The translations under genes and the position numbers were made by a program. Of a DNA stretch of 6,898 nt, positions 1 through 6,716 are shown piece after piece. The notes beneath the pieces are model-generated. The model did not search any database. It worked only from the letters and a program-made list of their open reading frames with translations, and was not told the origin of the DNA. Each line of letters starts with the position of its first letter. Within the stretch, counting starts at the first letter, position 1. This DNA is from Acidobacteriota bacterium (GTDB taxonomy: Bacteria > Acidobacteriota > Vicinamibacteria > Vicinamibacterales > UBA8438), in assembly GCA_003533545.1 (NCBI GenBank), contig DQEK01000214.1, forward strand, positions 1-6,898. Reading direction: 5' to 3'.

Positions 1-12
1 ATCTTACCCTCC
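1..12 (-). promoter_or_regulatory. Possible ribosome binding site and start of a minus-strand gene beyond the left edge
   Basis: Read on the minus strand, bases 12 to 8 are GGAGG, followed by GTAAG and then AT at the window edge. If the base just outside completes ATG, the Shine-Dalgarno spacing is 5 nt, which is ideal. The site sits about 50 bp downstream of the M14 peptidase stop on the same strand, so a second gene could be co-transcribed with it. The short spacer between them contains an imperfect hairpin on the minus strand (CAGC/GCTG and TACG/CGTA arms, 21-31 and 39-46, with a 3-nt bulge). The completing base is not visible, so this is inference. Confidence 0.35.
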
Positions 13-59
13 GCTGGGGACAGCCGCTACGGGACTGTCGTAGCTGGAAGACCGTAGCT

Positions 60-2834
60 CTAGGGTTGTCTACTCGCGGTGTCTGGACCGTCCTCGGGCG
101 TAGTAGCGTCGAAGTCGTTGTAATGCATGATCGTGTTGAACAGCATGGTGAACTCTCCGTGGTTTTGCCAGCGGTAGCAAGGGTTAGTCGCGAAGAGCAC
201 GACCCTGCCGCTTCCGCGGGGAATGTCAACGATTGCTGGCTTGCCGGCGGTCTGGCTGGCTCCGCGCTGGTGTCCGCTCATAGTTGCACCGTAACGCATG
301 AGGACCCAGTTATCACGGTACCGCCGTGGTACTTGGAGCAGCGGTCCGTTCGCGTAGCGAACGGGGATTTCAGGGCTTTCATAGCCGTAAAACATGGGGT
401 GGGCCGTTTTCACGATCTTGGCTTCGACGATCGGTCCCGGTGCATAGAATCCTGCGTTCGGCCGGCGAGCGTCGATTTCACGTGTGAGCCCGAACTCCGG
501 TGGAAAGTAACTGGCGACCCCGAGTGTCACCAACATGCCTCCGGCCTCGACGAAGCGCTGAAATGCAAGGACCCCTTCGATGCCGAACCCACCGGTGATG
601 TCATCTGACGACCCGTAGTCCCCCAGGAACTGGTAGCGTTCCGTCTTCGTGTAGGCAAGCGGTCCACCGCGCGGGTTGACGTCGAAGACGAGCCCCTTGG
701 CGGTGCGTCCTTGGTTCGGTACAAGAATGAGATCGTAATCAGACATGAGATCTCCCTCCTTGACTCGTTCCTTGTAAATCAGATCGAACGGGATCTCGAA
801 CTGGTCGAACGCGTGCCGTACCCACCCCACTTCCTGGGTGTTGCCCCAGGTACTGAACATCGCGAGGCGCGGAACGTCGAGGTCGTGTGTCGGTACGTCC
901 GGCCGCTCGGTCAATGTAGCGGCAGTTAGCCCTAGCGACTCGACCGCCAGTTCGATACGTTCAACGTCGTTGGGTTGGTCCGGCCGGGGAATAATTAGCG
1001 ACCCTGCGGGAAACTCGACGTCGTTTGCCTCGAACGCCACCTCGGCTGCTTCGACATCCAGACCTTGGAGCCGGTATCGCAGGGTTACGAGGTTGGTTGA
1101 GCCGTAGTGTGCCACGGTGTAACCAAAGCTTGAGTCATTTCCAGCGAGCCGGCCGATGTCTCGTACCGCGCCGACTGTTTCTACCTGGACATCGAGCACA
1201 CTCCGGTCGTCGACTGCGTGAACATCGGCGTGTTGCATTAAGCCCAGTGTCCATCCGGTGTCGTCGTAGGTTCGCAGGTTGTCGTCCGGCAACTCTTGGG
1301 TTTCCAGCATGATCTTGGCTAGACGCCCGTACGGTTGATCTCTCTTGATTACGTACGATCCGGCCGGATACGCGGTGTCCTGATCGAACATGAGTTCAGC
1401 ATCGGCGCGACCCACTTCGATTCCCTGCAGCAGAAGGAGATTCACCATGCGGGTGACTCTGGTCATGTCCCGCTGGTCAGCAGGGATTACCCAGCCGTGT
1501 GGTGTCTCCTCCAGTCCCTCAACGATGGCGTTCCGACTTTTTCGGTAGAAATTCTCGAGAATGACGGTGGGGTTACTGGCCGTCAATTGAAGCGCACTCA
1601 GTGCGGCGGTCTGGCTGTAGTTCGTGTTGTTACGCATTGACCATTCGACCTCCTCGTAAGGCGGAGAGGGTCGATACCACTCGCGACTCGTTCTGGCCTG
1701 CTGTGCGGTGTTGTCCTCGGTTTTCAGGTGCCGAATCATCGTTGTGGCGCCGCCGTTACCGAACGTTTCGTAGAACCGAACCAGGCCGTTATGGTTCGAA
1801 GCCATGAAACCGAGATAACCGGGTGACCACATGTCGACGAACCCATGGGTCCAGGCACCAGGCATTCCGTATTTCGTTAACTGTGCCATCTCGAAGTTGG
1901 CGAACCAGGGCAGCTCGCCATAGACAATCGGGTCGAGATTCGGATTCTGCGGTGCCTGGCCGCTGAAGGTGTAGAGAAACGGTACCGATTCGTGCAGGTC
2001 GTGCACGATCGGTGGATGCCAGTCCAGATACCAACTGAGTAGCGATCGCATGCTGAGCTGCGAGTAGTTGATGTCCCGATTGTTGTCGTGAAAAATGTAC
2101 TTTCCCCAATAAGGCGGTCCGCCGATCCGGTCACGGTCGTCGGTGATGTCGATCAGATGTCGATAGTACCAGTCGACGTACCGGTCTCGACCATCCGGTT
2201 CGGCCGTCGGGGTCATGGTCACGATCACATTGCTGCGGATTTGATCGAAAAGTGGACCCTCCTCGGCCGCGAGGCGGTAGGCGAGCTCCATTAGCATCTC
2301 TGGGGGGCCAGTTTCGCCGCTATGTAGACCCGCCATGAAGTGGTAGATCGGTTTGGCCCGGGCGATGACGTTCTCGGCCTCGGCTTCCGACATTCCCCGG
2401 GGATCAGCTAACTGGGCGAGGTAGCCTCGGTAGCGCTCCAGGTCGCGAATCGTGTCTTCGGCGGCGATCGCCACGACGACCATCTCTCGGTTCTCATCCG
2501 TGCGGCCGGCGGGCATGATGGTCACGCGAGGGGAGGCGGAGGCCAGCGCTCGGTAGTAGTTCAATAGCTCGGCATAGTAAGTGAGTTTTCGTGGTGCTCC
2601 GGCGTGGTAACCGAGTAGGTTCTTCGGCGACGGCACAGTGTCGACCAGGGGCAGGTGGTCGACGAGTGGACTCAGGAATTCCGGGCGAGTGGTCCAGTCA
2701 CTCACCTCTCGGGCGAACTCTTCGTCCATCTGTTGAGCGGTCTGTGCGTGGGTTGCAACGTCGCCGGCGACGCCGATGGCGATGAGCAGTCCGGCGGTCA
2801 GCACGACTTGATGGGGGGCGTTGAGTGAGGTCAT
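60..2834 (-). CDS. Secreted M14-family zinc carboxypeptidase with C-terminal amidotransferase-like domain
   Basis: A 924-residue exported metallopeptidase expected to remove C-terminal amino acids from peptides in the periplasm or outside the cell. The ATG at 2834 is chosen because AGGAG lies 7 nt upstream (2842-2846) and because it opens directly into a Sec signal peptide: a hydrophobic stretch at about residues 10-24, with probable cleavage after THA near residue 30. The frame stays open 58 codons further upstream, but that stretch is Arg-rich and lacks a signal. Peptidase domain, about residues 75-370: zinc ligands H171 and E174 (HSGE) and H281 (HDLHE), an Asn-Arg pair at 252-253 (DNNRDIN) as in carboxypeptidase A substrate binding, and a probable catalytic Glu at 356 (FYETFGN). 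About residues 650-905 resemble a class I glutamine-amidotransferase/ThuA-like fold (YDLILVPNQG, then FVEAGGMLVTLG) without a nucleophilic Cys. The length is usual for this group of large bacterial M14 proteins. Substrate specificity cannot be read from the sequence. Confidence 0.94.
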   Translation of the reverse strand: MTSLNAPHQVVLTAGLLIAIGVAGDVATHAQTAQQMDEEFAREVSDWTTRPEFLSPLVDHLPLVDTVPSPKNLLGYHAGAPRKLTYYAELLNYYRALASASPRVTIMPAGRTDENREMVVVAIAAEDTIRDLERYRGYLAQLADPRGMSEAEAENVIARAKPIYHFMAGLHSGETGPPEMLMELAYRLAAEEGPLFDQIRSNVIVTMTPTAEPDGRDRYVDWYYRHLIDITDDRDRIGGPPYWGKYIFHDNNRDINYSQLSMRSLLSWYLDWHPPIVHDLHESVPFLYTFSGQAPQNPNLDPIVYGELPWFANFEMAQLTKYGMPGAWTHGFVDMWSPGYLGFMASNHNGLVRFYETFGNGGATTMIRHLKTEDNTAQQARTSREWYRPSPPYEEVEWSMRNNTNYSQTAALSALQLTASNPTVILENFYRKSRNAIVEGLEETPHGWVIPADQRDMTRVTRMVNLLLLQGIEVGRADAELMFDQDTAYPAGSYVIKRDQPYGRLAKIMLETQELPDDNLRTYDDTGWTLGLMQHADVHAVDDRSVLDVQVETVGAVRDIGRLAGNDSSFGYTVAHYGSTNLVTLRYRLQGLDVEAAEVAFEANDVEFPAGSLIIPRPDQPNDVERIELAVESLGLTAATLTERPDVPTHDLDVPRLAMFSTWGNTQEVGWVRHAFDQFEIPFDLIYKERVKEGDLMSDYDLILVPNQGRTAKGLVFDVNPRGGPLAYTKTERYQFLGDYGSSDDITGGFGIEGVLAFQRFVEAGGMLVTLGVASYFPPEFGLTREIDARRPNAGFYAPGPIVEAKIVKTAHPMFYGYESPEIPVRYANGPLLQVPRRYRDNWVLMRYGATMSGHQRGASQTAGKPAIVDIPRGSGRVVLFATNPCYRWQNHGEFTMLFNTIMHYNDFDATTPEDGPDTASRQP

Positions 2835-2841
2835 CGTTGGG

Positions 2842-2846
2842 CTCCT
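2842..2846 (-). promoter_or_regulatory. Ribosome binding site deciding the M14 peptidase start
   Basis: AGGAG on the minus strand, 7 nt before the ATG at 2834. It supports that start over the more upstream in-frame codon at 3008, which would overlap the pxpA promoter region. Confidence 0.75.
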
Positions 2847-2883
2847 GTGCGCGGGGTGGAACTGTCCGCGTTGGGCGTCTGCG

Positions 2884-2889
2884 ATTCTA
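2884..2889 (-). promoter_or_regulatory. Candidate -10 element for the M14 peptidase gene
   Basis: TAGAAT on the minus strand (one mismatch to TATAAT), preceded directly by TG. Transcription would start near 2877, giving a leader of about 43 nt that includes the AGGAG site. No convincing -35 hexamer lies 16-18 bp upstream. The call rests on one short motif and its position. Confidence 0.3.
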
Positions 2890-2894
2890 CATGA

Positions 2895-2927
2895 GCCGCC
2901 TGGCACCTTCGTAGGAGACCTGGCGGC
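2895..2927. repeat. Interrupted inverted repeat in the divergent M14/pxpA spacer
   Basis: GCCGCCTGG (2895-2903) and CCTGGCGGC (2919-2927) form 9-bp arms, perfectly complementary except for the T-T position, separated by 15 bp. The same segment holds a direct repeat TGAGCCGC (2892-2899 and 2932-2939). Nearby are a GAGGCCTC palindrome (2953-2960) and CCGC-atg-GCGG (2981-2991). The arms overlap the expected -35 region of the M14 promoter, so an operator is possible. A chance pairing in GC-rich sequence is also possible. Confidence 0.35.
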
Positions 2928-3009
2928 GTGTTGAGCCGCTCTGCGTGTGCCTGAGGCCTCCAGGTCTATACGGTCGGTAGCCGCATGGCGGTGCCGTCGA
3001 TGGAGCACG

Positions 3010-3015
3010 TATAAT
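3010..3015 (+). promoter_or_regulatory. Consensus -10 element for pxpA, probably driving a leaderless transcript
   Basis: A perfect TATAAT ends 7 nt before the GTG start of pxpA. The usual distance from -10 to transcription start puts the first transcribed base at 3022-3023, at or beside the start codon. No Shine-Dalgarno sequence precedes the GTG (the bases between are TCCGCGG). No TTGACA-like -35 is visible at 16-18 bp. The hexamer and spacing are seen directly; leaderless expression is inferred. Confidence 0.55.
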
Positions 3016-3022
3016 TCCGCGG

Positions 3023-3799
3023 GTGCGGCGCGTCGATCTGAACGCGGACGTTGGGGAGTCGTTTGGGCCCTACACCATTGGCCACGATGGTGTGATCCTG
3101 CGTTACGTCACCTCGGCCAACATAGCGTGCGGTCTGCACGGTGGTGATCCCTCCGTGATGCGCCGTACGGTTCGTCTGGCTGCGGCGGGTGGCGTCGCTG
3201 TTGGTGCACACCCAGGTTTCGCCGATTTACAAGGGTTTGGACGTCGGCCGATGCACCTTTCGGCCCAGGAGGTCGAGGACCTCGTGGCCTACCAAATCGG
3301 TGCGCTGGCGGGCATTGCGGCGGCCGAGGGAGCGCGCTTGCATCATGTCAAGCCCCACGGCGCGCTTTACAACATGGCCGCCGCCGACCGCGGTCTGGCT
3401 GACGCCGTGGCTCACGCCGTGGCAGCCGTTGATCCCACCTTGATCCTCTTCGGACTGTCTGGATCGTGCCTGCTCGAGGCGGGTGAGGTCGTGGGGTTAC
3501 GAACCGCTGCCGAAGTGTTCGCGGATCGGTCCTATGCCAGCGATGGCTCTTTGGTCCCGCGCGACGAGCCCGGTGCGGTCGTCGATGACCCGAGGACGGT
3601 CGTCGAGCGGGCGCTGCAAGTTGTGCGGGCCGGGACGGTGACGGCCAGTGACGGTGGCACGATTGCGGTAAGGGGGGACACGTTGTGCTTGCATGGCGAC
3701 ACTCCAGGCGCCGGTGCGCTGGCCGCCCGACTGCGTCAGGGGCTCGAGGATGCCGGTGTCCGTGTGCGGCCGATTGCGATGGGCGAGGAGGGGCGATAG
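3023..3799 (+). CDS. pxpA: 5-oxoprolinase subunit A (LamB/YcsF family)
   Basis: A 258-residue cytoplasmic protein of the LamB/YcsF family. With PxpB and PxpC it forms the bacterial ATP-dependent 5-oxoprolinase, which opens 5-oxo-L-proline (pyroglutamate) to L-glutamate and so removes a damage product of glutamine and glutamate. Family signatures run the whole length: [11 protein letters not shown] at 5-15, [13 protein letters not shown] at 31-43, [14 protein letters not shown] at 61-74, [10 protein letters not shown] at 108-117, EVFADRSY at 164-171 and [10 protein letters not shown] at 221-230. Length matches the family. The start is GTG at 3023: the conserved N-terminus begins at residue 5, no in-frame ATG lies just upstream, and the next in-frame Met is residue 46. 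There is no Shine-Dalgarno, but TATAAT lies immediately before it. Unusually, neither pxpB nor pxpC is adjacent: the gene stands alone between a divergent peptidase gene and convergent apaG. Confidence 0.96.
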   Translation: MRRVDLNADVGESFGPYTIGHDGVILRYVTSANIACGLHGGDPSVMRRTVRLAAAGGVAVGAHPGFADLQGFGRRPMHLSAQEVEDLVAYQIGALAGIAAAEGARLHHVKPHGALYNMAAADRGLADAVAHAVAAVDPTLILFGLSGSCLLEAGEVVGLRTAAEVFADRSYASDGSLVPRDEPGAVVDDPRTVVERALQVVRAGTVTASDGGTIAVRGDTLCLHGDTPGAGALAARLRQGLEDAGVRVRPIAMGEEGR

Positions 3800-3832
3800 C
3801 CGGTGGCTAGGCTGCGACGATTAGTGAATCGT
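3797..3832. terminator. Two short inverted repeats between convergent pxpA and apaG
   Basis: TAGCC-GGT-GGCTA (3797-3809) begins on the pxpA stop codon, and ACGATT-AGTG-AATCGT (3817-3832) spans the apaG stop codon. Stems are 5 and 6 bp and perfect. Neither is followed by a T-run on either strand, so classical intrinsic termination is unlikely. They fill the only spacer (21 bp) between two converging genes, which is why a transcript-end role is considered. Confidence 0.2.
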
Positions 3833-4219
3833 GTATGGCTCGGTAAGGGCGAACTCTGCAATTTCCGCATCGAATCTGGTTCCGTCGCGGGTCATCATTT
3901 GATAGGTGCCTCGCATCGAGCCGAACGGGGTTGCCAGAGGGCAACGCGAGGCATACTCGAATGCCTGGCCCGGGGCGATCGTCGGCTGGCGTCCTACCAC
4001 TCCTAGGCCTTTTACTTCCTCGATTTCATTCGAGCCATTGGTGATGATCCAGTGTCGACTAACCAGTTGCACAGTGTCGGTGCCTTCGTTGGCGATGCGG
4101 ATCGAGTAGGTGAAATGCCATCGCCGCTCTTGAGTGTCAACGTGCGAGAACTTCGCGGTAACGACAACGCGGATTCCCTGGGTGACGGCTTCGGACGTGT
4201 GGGTACTGTTGTCCTGCAT
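3821..4219 (-). CDS. apaG: ApaG domain protein
   Basis: A 132-residue ApaG (DUF525) protein: a single fibronectin-III-like beta-sandwich, usually about 125 residues. In enterobacteria it is encoded with ksgA and apaH, and mutants have been linked to cobalt resistance and magnesium efflux. The biochemical role is unsettled, and the fold recurs in eukaryotic POLDIP2 and FBXO3. Conserved blocks seen are RHWIITNG at 55-62, EVKGLGVVGRQPTIAPGQ at 68-85, YASRCPLATPFGSMRG at 89-104 and YQM at 106-108. The start at 4219 has GAGG 5 nt upstream and gives the normal length. The 15-codon extension to 4264 is not conserved-looking. There is no signal peptide, so it is cytoplasmic. It is not next to ksgA or apaH here; it converges on pxpA and diverges from aat. 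Confidence 0.96.
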   Translation of the reverse strand: MQDNSTHTSEAVTQGIRVVVTAKFSHVDTQERRWHFTYSIRIANEGTDTVQLVSRHWIITNGSNEIEEVKGLGVVGRQPTIAPGQAFEYASRCPLATPFGSMRGTYQMMTRDGTRFDAEIAEFALTEPYTIH

Positions 4220-4292
4220 TGGTTCCTCGACAACCGGGGCCGACGGATGCCAGGCGGTTGCCACCGCTCTGGGACGACGCCGTCACACTCTG

Positions 4293-4300
4293 AATATAGT
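4293..4300. promoter_or_regulatory. Overlapping divergent -10 elements for apaG and aat
   Basis: On the plus strand TATAGT (4295-4300) would start aat transcription near 4307, leaving a leader of about 44 nt. A GGGACG hexamer lies 18 bp upstream (4271-4276) as a weak -35. On the minus strand TATATT (4298-4293) would start apaG near 4286, with a leader of about 67 nt and no clear -35. The two elements share four base pairs. Besides this AT-rich core I see nothing else promoter-like in the 131-bp spacer. Confidence 0.4.
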
Positions 4301-4350
4301 AACGGACAATCGGAACCTCACGCTCGAATGTGTGTCGGTGGCGTGGTGCG

Positions 4351-4944
4351 ATGATTCCGATATCGACCCTGCTCGGTGGTTACCGGACCGGCTATTTTCC
4401 CATGGCTGTTGACGGTGGGATTCGCTGGTTTTCTCCGGGGCACCGGGGCGTTATCCCGCTTAAATCCTTTCGGGCCCCTCGGCGCCTTGCCCGAGTCGTT
4501 CGCCAGGGGAGCATGCCGTGTACCGTCAATCGTGCGTTTCGGGACGTAATCACAGCCTGCGCGTCCAGAACAGACACGGCCGGCAACTGGATCAACGATG
4601 AGATTTTGGAGAGTTACTGCGCATTGCATCGGGGTGGATACGCGCATTCGTTGGAGGTTTGGAACGGGTCTCGGCTGGCGGGTGGTCTGTATGGTGTCAG
4701 TTTAGGCGGGGCGTTTTTCGGCGAATCGATGTTTCATGTCGCTCGCGATGCGTCGAAGGTGGCGCTCTGTTTCCTGGTGGGCCGCCTTCGAGTACGTGGC
4801 TTTCACCTACTGGACGTTCAGTGGGTCACGCCCCACCTGCGGCAATTTGGTGCAGTTGAAATCCCTCGCTCCAGCTACCTAGCGGAGCTCGAAGAGAGCA
4901 TGCGGCTTGATTGCGCGTTTGCGGGTCCGGTGCCGACTGGGTAA
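4351..4944 (+). CDS. aat: Leucyl/phenylalanyl-tRNA--protein transferase
   Basis: A 197-residue cytoplasmic enzyme that transfers Leu or Phe from aminoacyl-tRNA to the N-terminal Arg or Lys of proteins, creating N-degrons recognised by ClpS and degraded by ClpAP. Seen in order: the N-terminal GYFPM (14-18), IRWFSPGHRGVIPL (24-37), INDEILESYCALH (81-93), GYAHSLEVW (96-104), GGLYGVSLG (111-119), FFGESMF (122-128), ARDASKVAL (131-139) and LLDVQWVTPHL (153-163), then FGAVEIPR. E125, D155 and Q157 fall at the positions of the E. coli catalytic residues E156, D186 and Q188 with one constant offset of 31. The shorter length therefore reflects a shorter N-terminus, not a broken gene. ATG at 4351 fits the usual N-terminus; the GTG at 4330 would add seven unconserved residues. 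The Shine-Dalgarno is poor, only G-rich sequence. It diverges from apaG and converges on the M28 peptidase with 6 bp between stops. Confidence 0.96.
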   Translation: MIPISTLLGGYRTGYFPMAVDGGIRWFSPGHRGVIPLKSFRAPRRLARVVRQGSMPCTVNRAFRDVITACASRTDTAGNWINDEILESYCALHRGGYAHSLEVWNGSRLAGGLYGVSLGGAFFGESMFHVARDASKVALCFLVGRLRVRGFHLLDVQWVTPHLRQFGAVEIPRSSYLAELEESMRLDCAFAGPVPTG

Positions 4945-4958
4945 AAGGGCTCAGCGGC
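4932..4958 (+). terminator. Stem-loop enclosing the stop codons of aat and the M28 peptidase gene
   Basis: GCCGACTGGG (4932-4941) pairs with CTCAGCGGC (4950-4958): nine pairs including one G-U, one bulged A at 4936, and an 8-nt loop TAAAAGGG. The aat stop TAA begins the loop, and the M28 stop (TCA, 4951-4953) lies in the 3' arm. No T-run follows on the plus strand, and on the minus strand the G-U becomes a C-A mismatch, so the hairpin is stronger in the aat transcript. It could end or stabilise the aat message; this is inferred from pairing and position. Confidence 0.4.
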
Positions 4959-6594
4959 GAACAACGGCCGGGCGGTCAGAGGTTTGCGACAGATTCCAAC
5001 TCACTTGGTGGACCATGCGCACAATACGAGCCATCTTCTCGTAGTTCAGGCTCTCGGGTCGGTCGCGTTCCGTGTGGTAGTCGGGATGCAGGCCGGTGTG
5101 CACGAATATGGCCGGCACGCCCCGGTACAAGAACGGCCACTGGTCGCTTCGGCGAAGCAGGTTCGACGCACTATCGTCGTAGCGGAATTGTAGTCGGAGG
5201 CCGGTCAATCCGTTAGCGCGCTCTACGGCCCCGCGTAATTCCGGCGAGCGGCTGTATCCGAGCAAGTTGACGGCGTTCTGATTCACTTCGGCTGTCTGGG
5301 GTTCCAAACCCCGAAATCGAGGTCCGCCCGCCTCTGGTATCTCTTCGTTCCGGCCGATCATGTCCATGTTGAGCACGGCGACTGTTTGCTCCAGGGGATG
5401 GAGGGGTGCCTGCGTGTAGGCCCAGGCCCCCAAAAGGCCCTGCTCTTCAGCGTTCCAGGCTGCAAAGAGGATCGAGCGCTGCGGTCGGAATCCCTCCTGC
5501 TCTGCCAGCTGATAGGCCTCGGCGATTTCGATCAATCCTGCTACTCCGGATGCATTGTCGTCAGCCCCGTTGAAGATACGTGAGCCGTCCGCGCCTTCGT
5601 GGTCGAAGTGCGCGGTGAGGAGAATCCACTCCTCCCGGCGTTGCGGGTCGCTGCCGTGGATAAGGCCCAGTACGTTACGGGTCGTTACCGTTCTCCGGGT
5701 GACCGAAGCGGTCATCGTGACCGGTGGACCAGGAATTGCGAACGCCTCGATTCCGCCTGGTTGCTCGGCAAGGCTCCCTAGTGCATGTAGCGAGTAGCCT
5801 GCCCGTTCGACGATCAGAGTGGCCAGGTCGCCGGAGATATGCATGACCGGAATGCGTACAGCATTGACCCAACTTGCGAGTTGGTATCGCGGTCTTTGAC
5901 CTGGCCGGTCCCCAGGCCAGACGTTCCGCATCGGTCGACTGAGACCCGTTCGGCCGACATGGTTATGAAGGTCTGGCGCTATCAGCACGGCGGTGGCTCC
6001 ACCATGCTGGGCCGCCAGGACCTTGCGCACCGTACGCGAAGCCTCTGATAGCACCTCACCCTCGAAGACGCTGTCGGGATCGAATTCTTCGGGTTCGTGA
6101 TTCAAGATCAGGGCAACCTTGCCCTCAAGGTCGGCTGACCGATAATCGTCGTGCCCGATCGGCTCCTCGGTAATACCAAAACCGGCGAAGACCACCTCAC
6201 CGGCCGCTGTACCGCTGACGCTCGTTGGGTCGGGGTAGAAGGCGCTGCCCAGCGTCAGCTCAGCATTGGGCTCTCCGCCCATCTCTAGAGCGTTGATGTC
6301 GCCGAGTTGGGTTGTTGTCAGGTCGAACGTTTGAAAATGGGTACCGGCTCGGCCGGTGCCGGATAGGCCGAGTCTGGCGAAACGAGACGCGATGAATTCA
6401 GCGGCCTGCTGGTTACCCGGAGTGTTCGTCAGACGTCCCCGCATGCCGTCGCCGGCTAGGAAGCGGACGTCGGCTTCCAGGTCCGCCGAGAGAATAGAGG
6501 AATTCGCGGGAGCCGCGGTCTCGGTTTGAGCCCCGAGCGTTGCCGCGGCCAGCGCAGTTGCCCCGAATAGCCACCGGGTCCACATTGGGGTCAT
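4951..6594 (-). CDS. Secreted M28-family zinc aminopeptidase with PA domain
   Basis: A 547-residue exported peptidase of family M28, expected to release N-terminal amino acids from peptides in the periplasm or outside. The start at 6594 has GAGG 5 nt upstream and begins a Sec signal peptide (Trp/Arg-bearing N-region, Ala/Leu-rich core, probable cleavage near LGA-Q at about residue 22). The ATG at 6612 lacks a binding site and would add six residues. A PA (protease-associated) domain occupies about residues 110-285, recognised from VVFAGFGI and DDYRSADLEGKVALIL. The catalytic domain (about 300-530) carries the full cocatalytic two-zinc set: H329 (TAHFDH), bridging D346 (GADDNASG), general base E383 and ligand E384 (WNAEEQG), D411 (LNMDMIGR) and H507 (HPDYHTERD). 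All ligands are intact, so it should be active. Specificity is not readable. It converges on aat and diverges from the partial lipoprotein gene. Confidence 0.96.
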   Translation of the reverse strand: MTPMWTRWLFGATALAAATLGAQTETAAPANSSILSADLEADVRFLAGDGMRGRLTNTPGNQQAAEFIASRFARLGLSGTGRAGTHFQTFDLTTTQLGDINALEMGGEPNAELTLGSAFYPDPTSVSGTAAGEVVFAGFGITEEPIGHDDYRSADLEGKVALILNHEPEEFDPDSVFEGEVLSEASRTVRKVLAAQHGGATAVLIAPDLHNHVGRTGLSRPMRNVWPGDRPGQRPRYQLASWVNAVRIPVMHISGDLATLIVERAGYSLHALGSLAEQPGGIEAFAIPGPPVTMTASVTRRTVTTRNVLGLIHGSDPQRREEWILLTAHFDHEGADGSRIFNGADDNASGVAGLIEIAEAYQLAEQEGFRPQRSILFAAWNAEEQGLLGAWAYTQAPLHPLEQTVAVLNMDMIGRNEEIPEAGGPRFRGLEPQTAEVNQNAVNLLGYSRSPELRGAVERANGLTGLRLQFRYDDSASNLLRRSDQWPFLYRGVPAIFVHTGLHPDYHTERDRPESLNYEKMARIVRMVHQVSWNLSQTSDRPAVVRR

Positions 6595-6703
6595 TCTAAC
6601 CTCAGGTTTCATCGTGCCTGCGGCTGGCTGGCTACGGTGTCAAGGGGGGTGCGTCGGAGATCCACGAGTGATGTTGCGTGCAGTAGGATCGTTTGCATCG
6701 CAT

Positions 6704-6711
6704 AAGGGGGG
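6704..6711 (+). promoter_or_regulatory. Ribosome binding site for the partial lipoprotein gene
   Basis: AAGGGGGG, 5 nt before the ATG at 6717. It favours 6717 over the GTG at 6714, which would be too close, and the ATG at 6723, which would be farther away. Upstream, TAGGAT (6684-6689) is a weak -10 candidate with no matching -35. Confidence 0.55.
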
Positions 6712-6716
6712 TCGTG

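Noticed and set aside
1..57. Plus-strand frame open from base 1 to a TAG at 55-57, as the tail of an upstream gene
   Set aside because: Eighteen codons are too few to recognise, and an open stretch that short is expected by chance.
66..608. 180-codon open frame on the plus strand
   Set aside because: It lies antisense inside the M14 gene, has no recognisable domain, and is expected by chance opposite a long GC-rich gene.
1789..2134. Open frames on the minus strand in other registers within the M14 gene
   Set aside because: They are frame shadows: the peptidase frame across them is intact and carries the zinc-site motifs.
2835..3008. 58-codon upstream extension of the M14 peptidase frame
   Set aside because: It is Arg- and His-rich, would bury the signal peptide, and overlaps the pxpA promoter region; AGGAG before 2834 marks the real start.
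4318..4647. 109-codon open frame antisense to aat
   Set aside because: The sense frame is a fully conserved Aat protein; the antisense translation shows no family features.
6638..6643. Perfect TTGACA on the minus strand upstream of the M28 gene
   Set aside because: No -10-like hexamer lies 16-19 bp downstream (the sequence there is CAGGCA), so I do not call a promoter from it.
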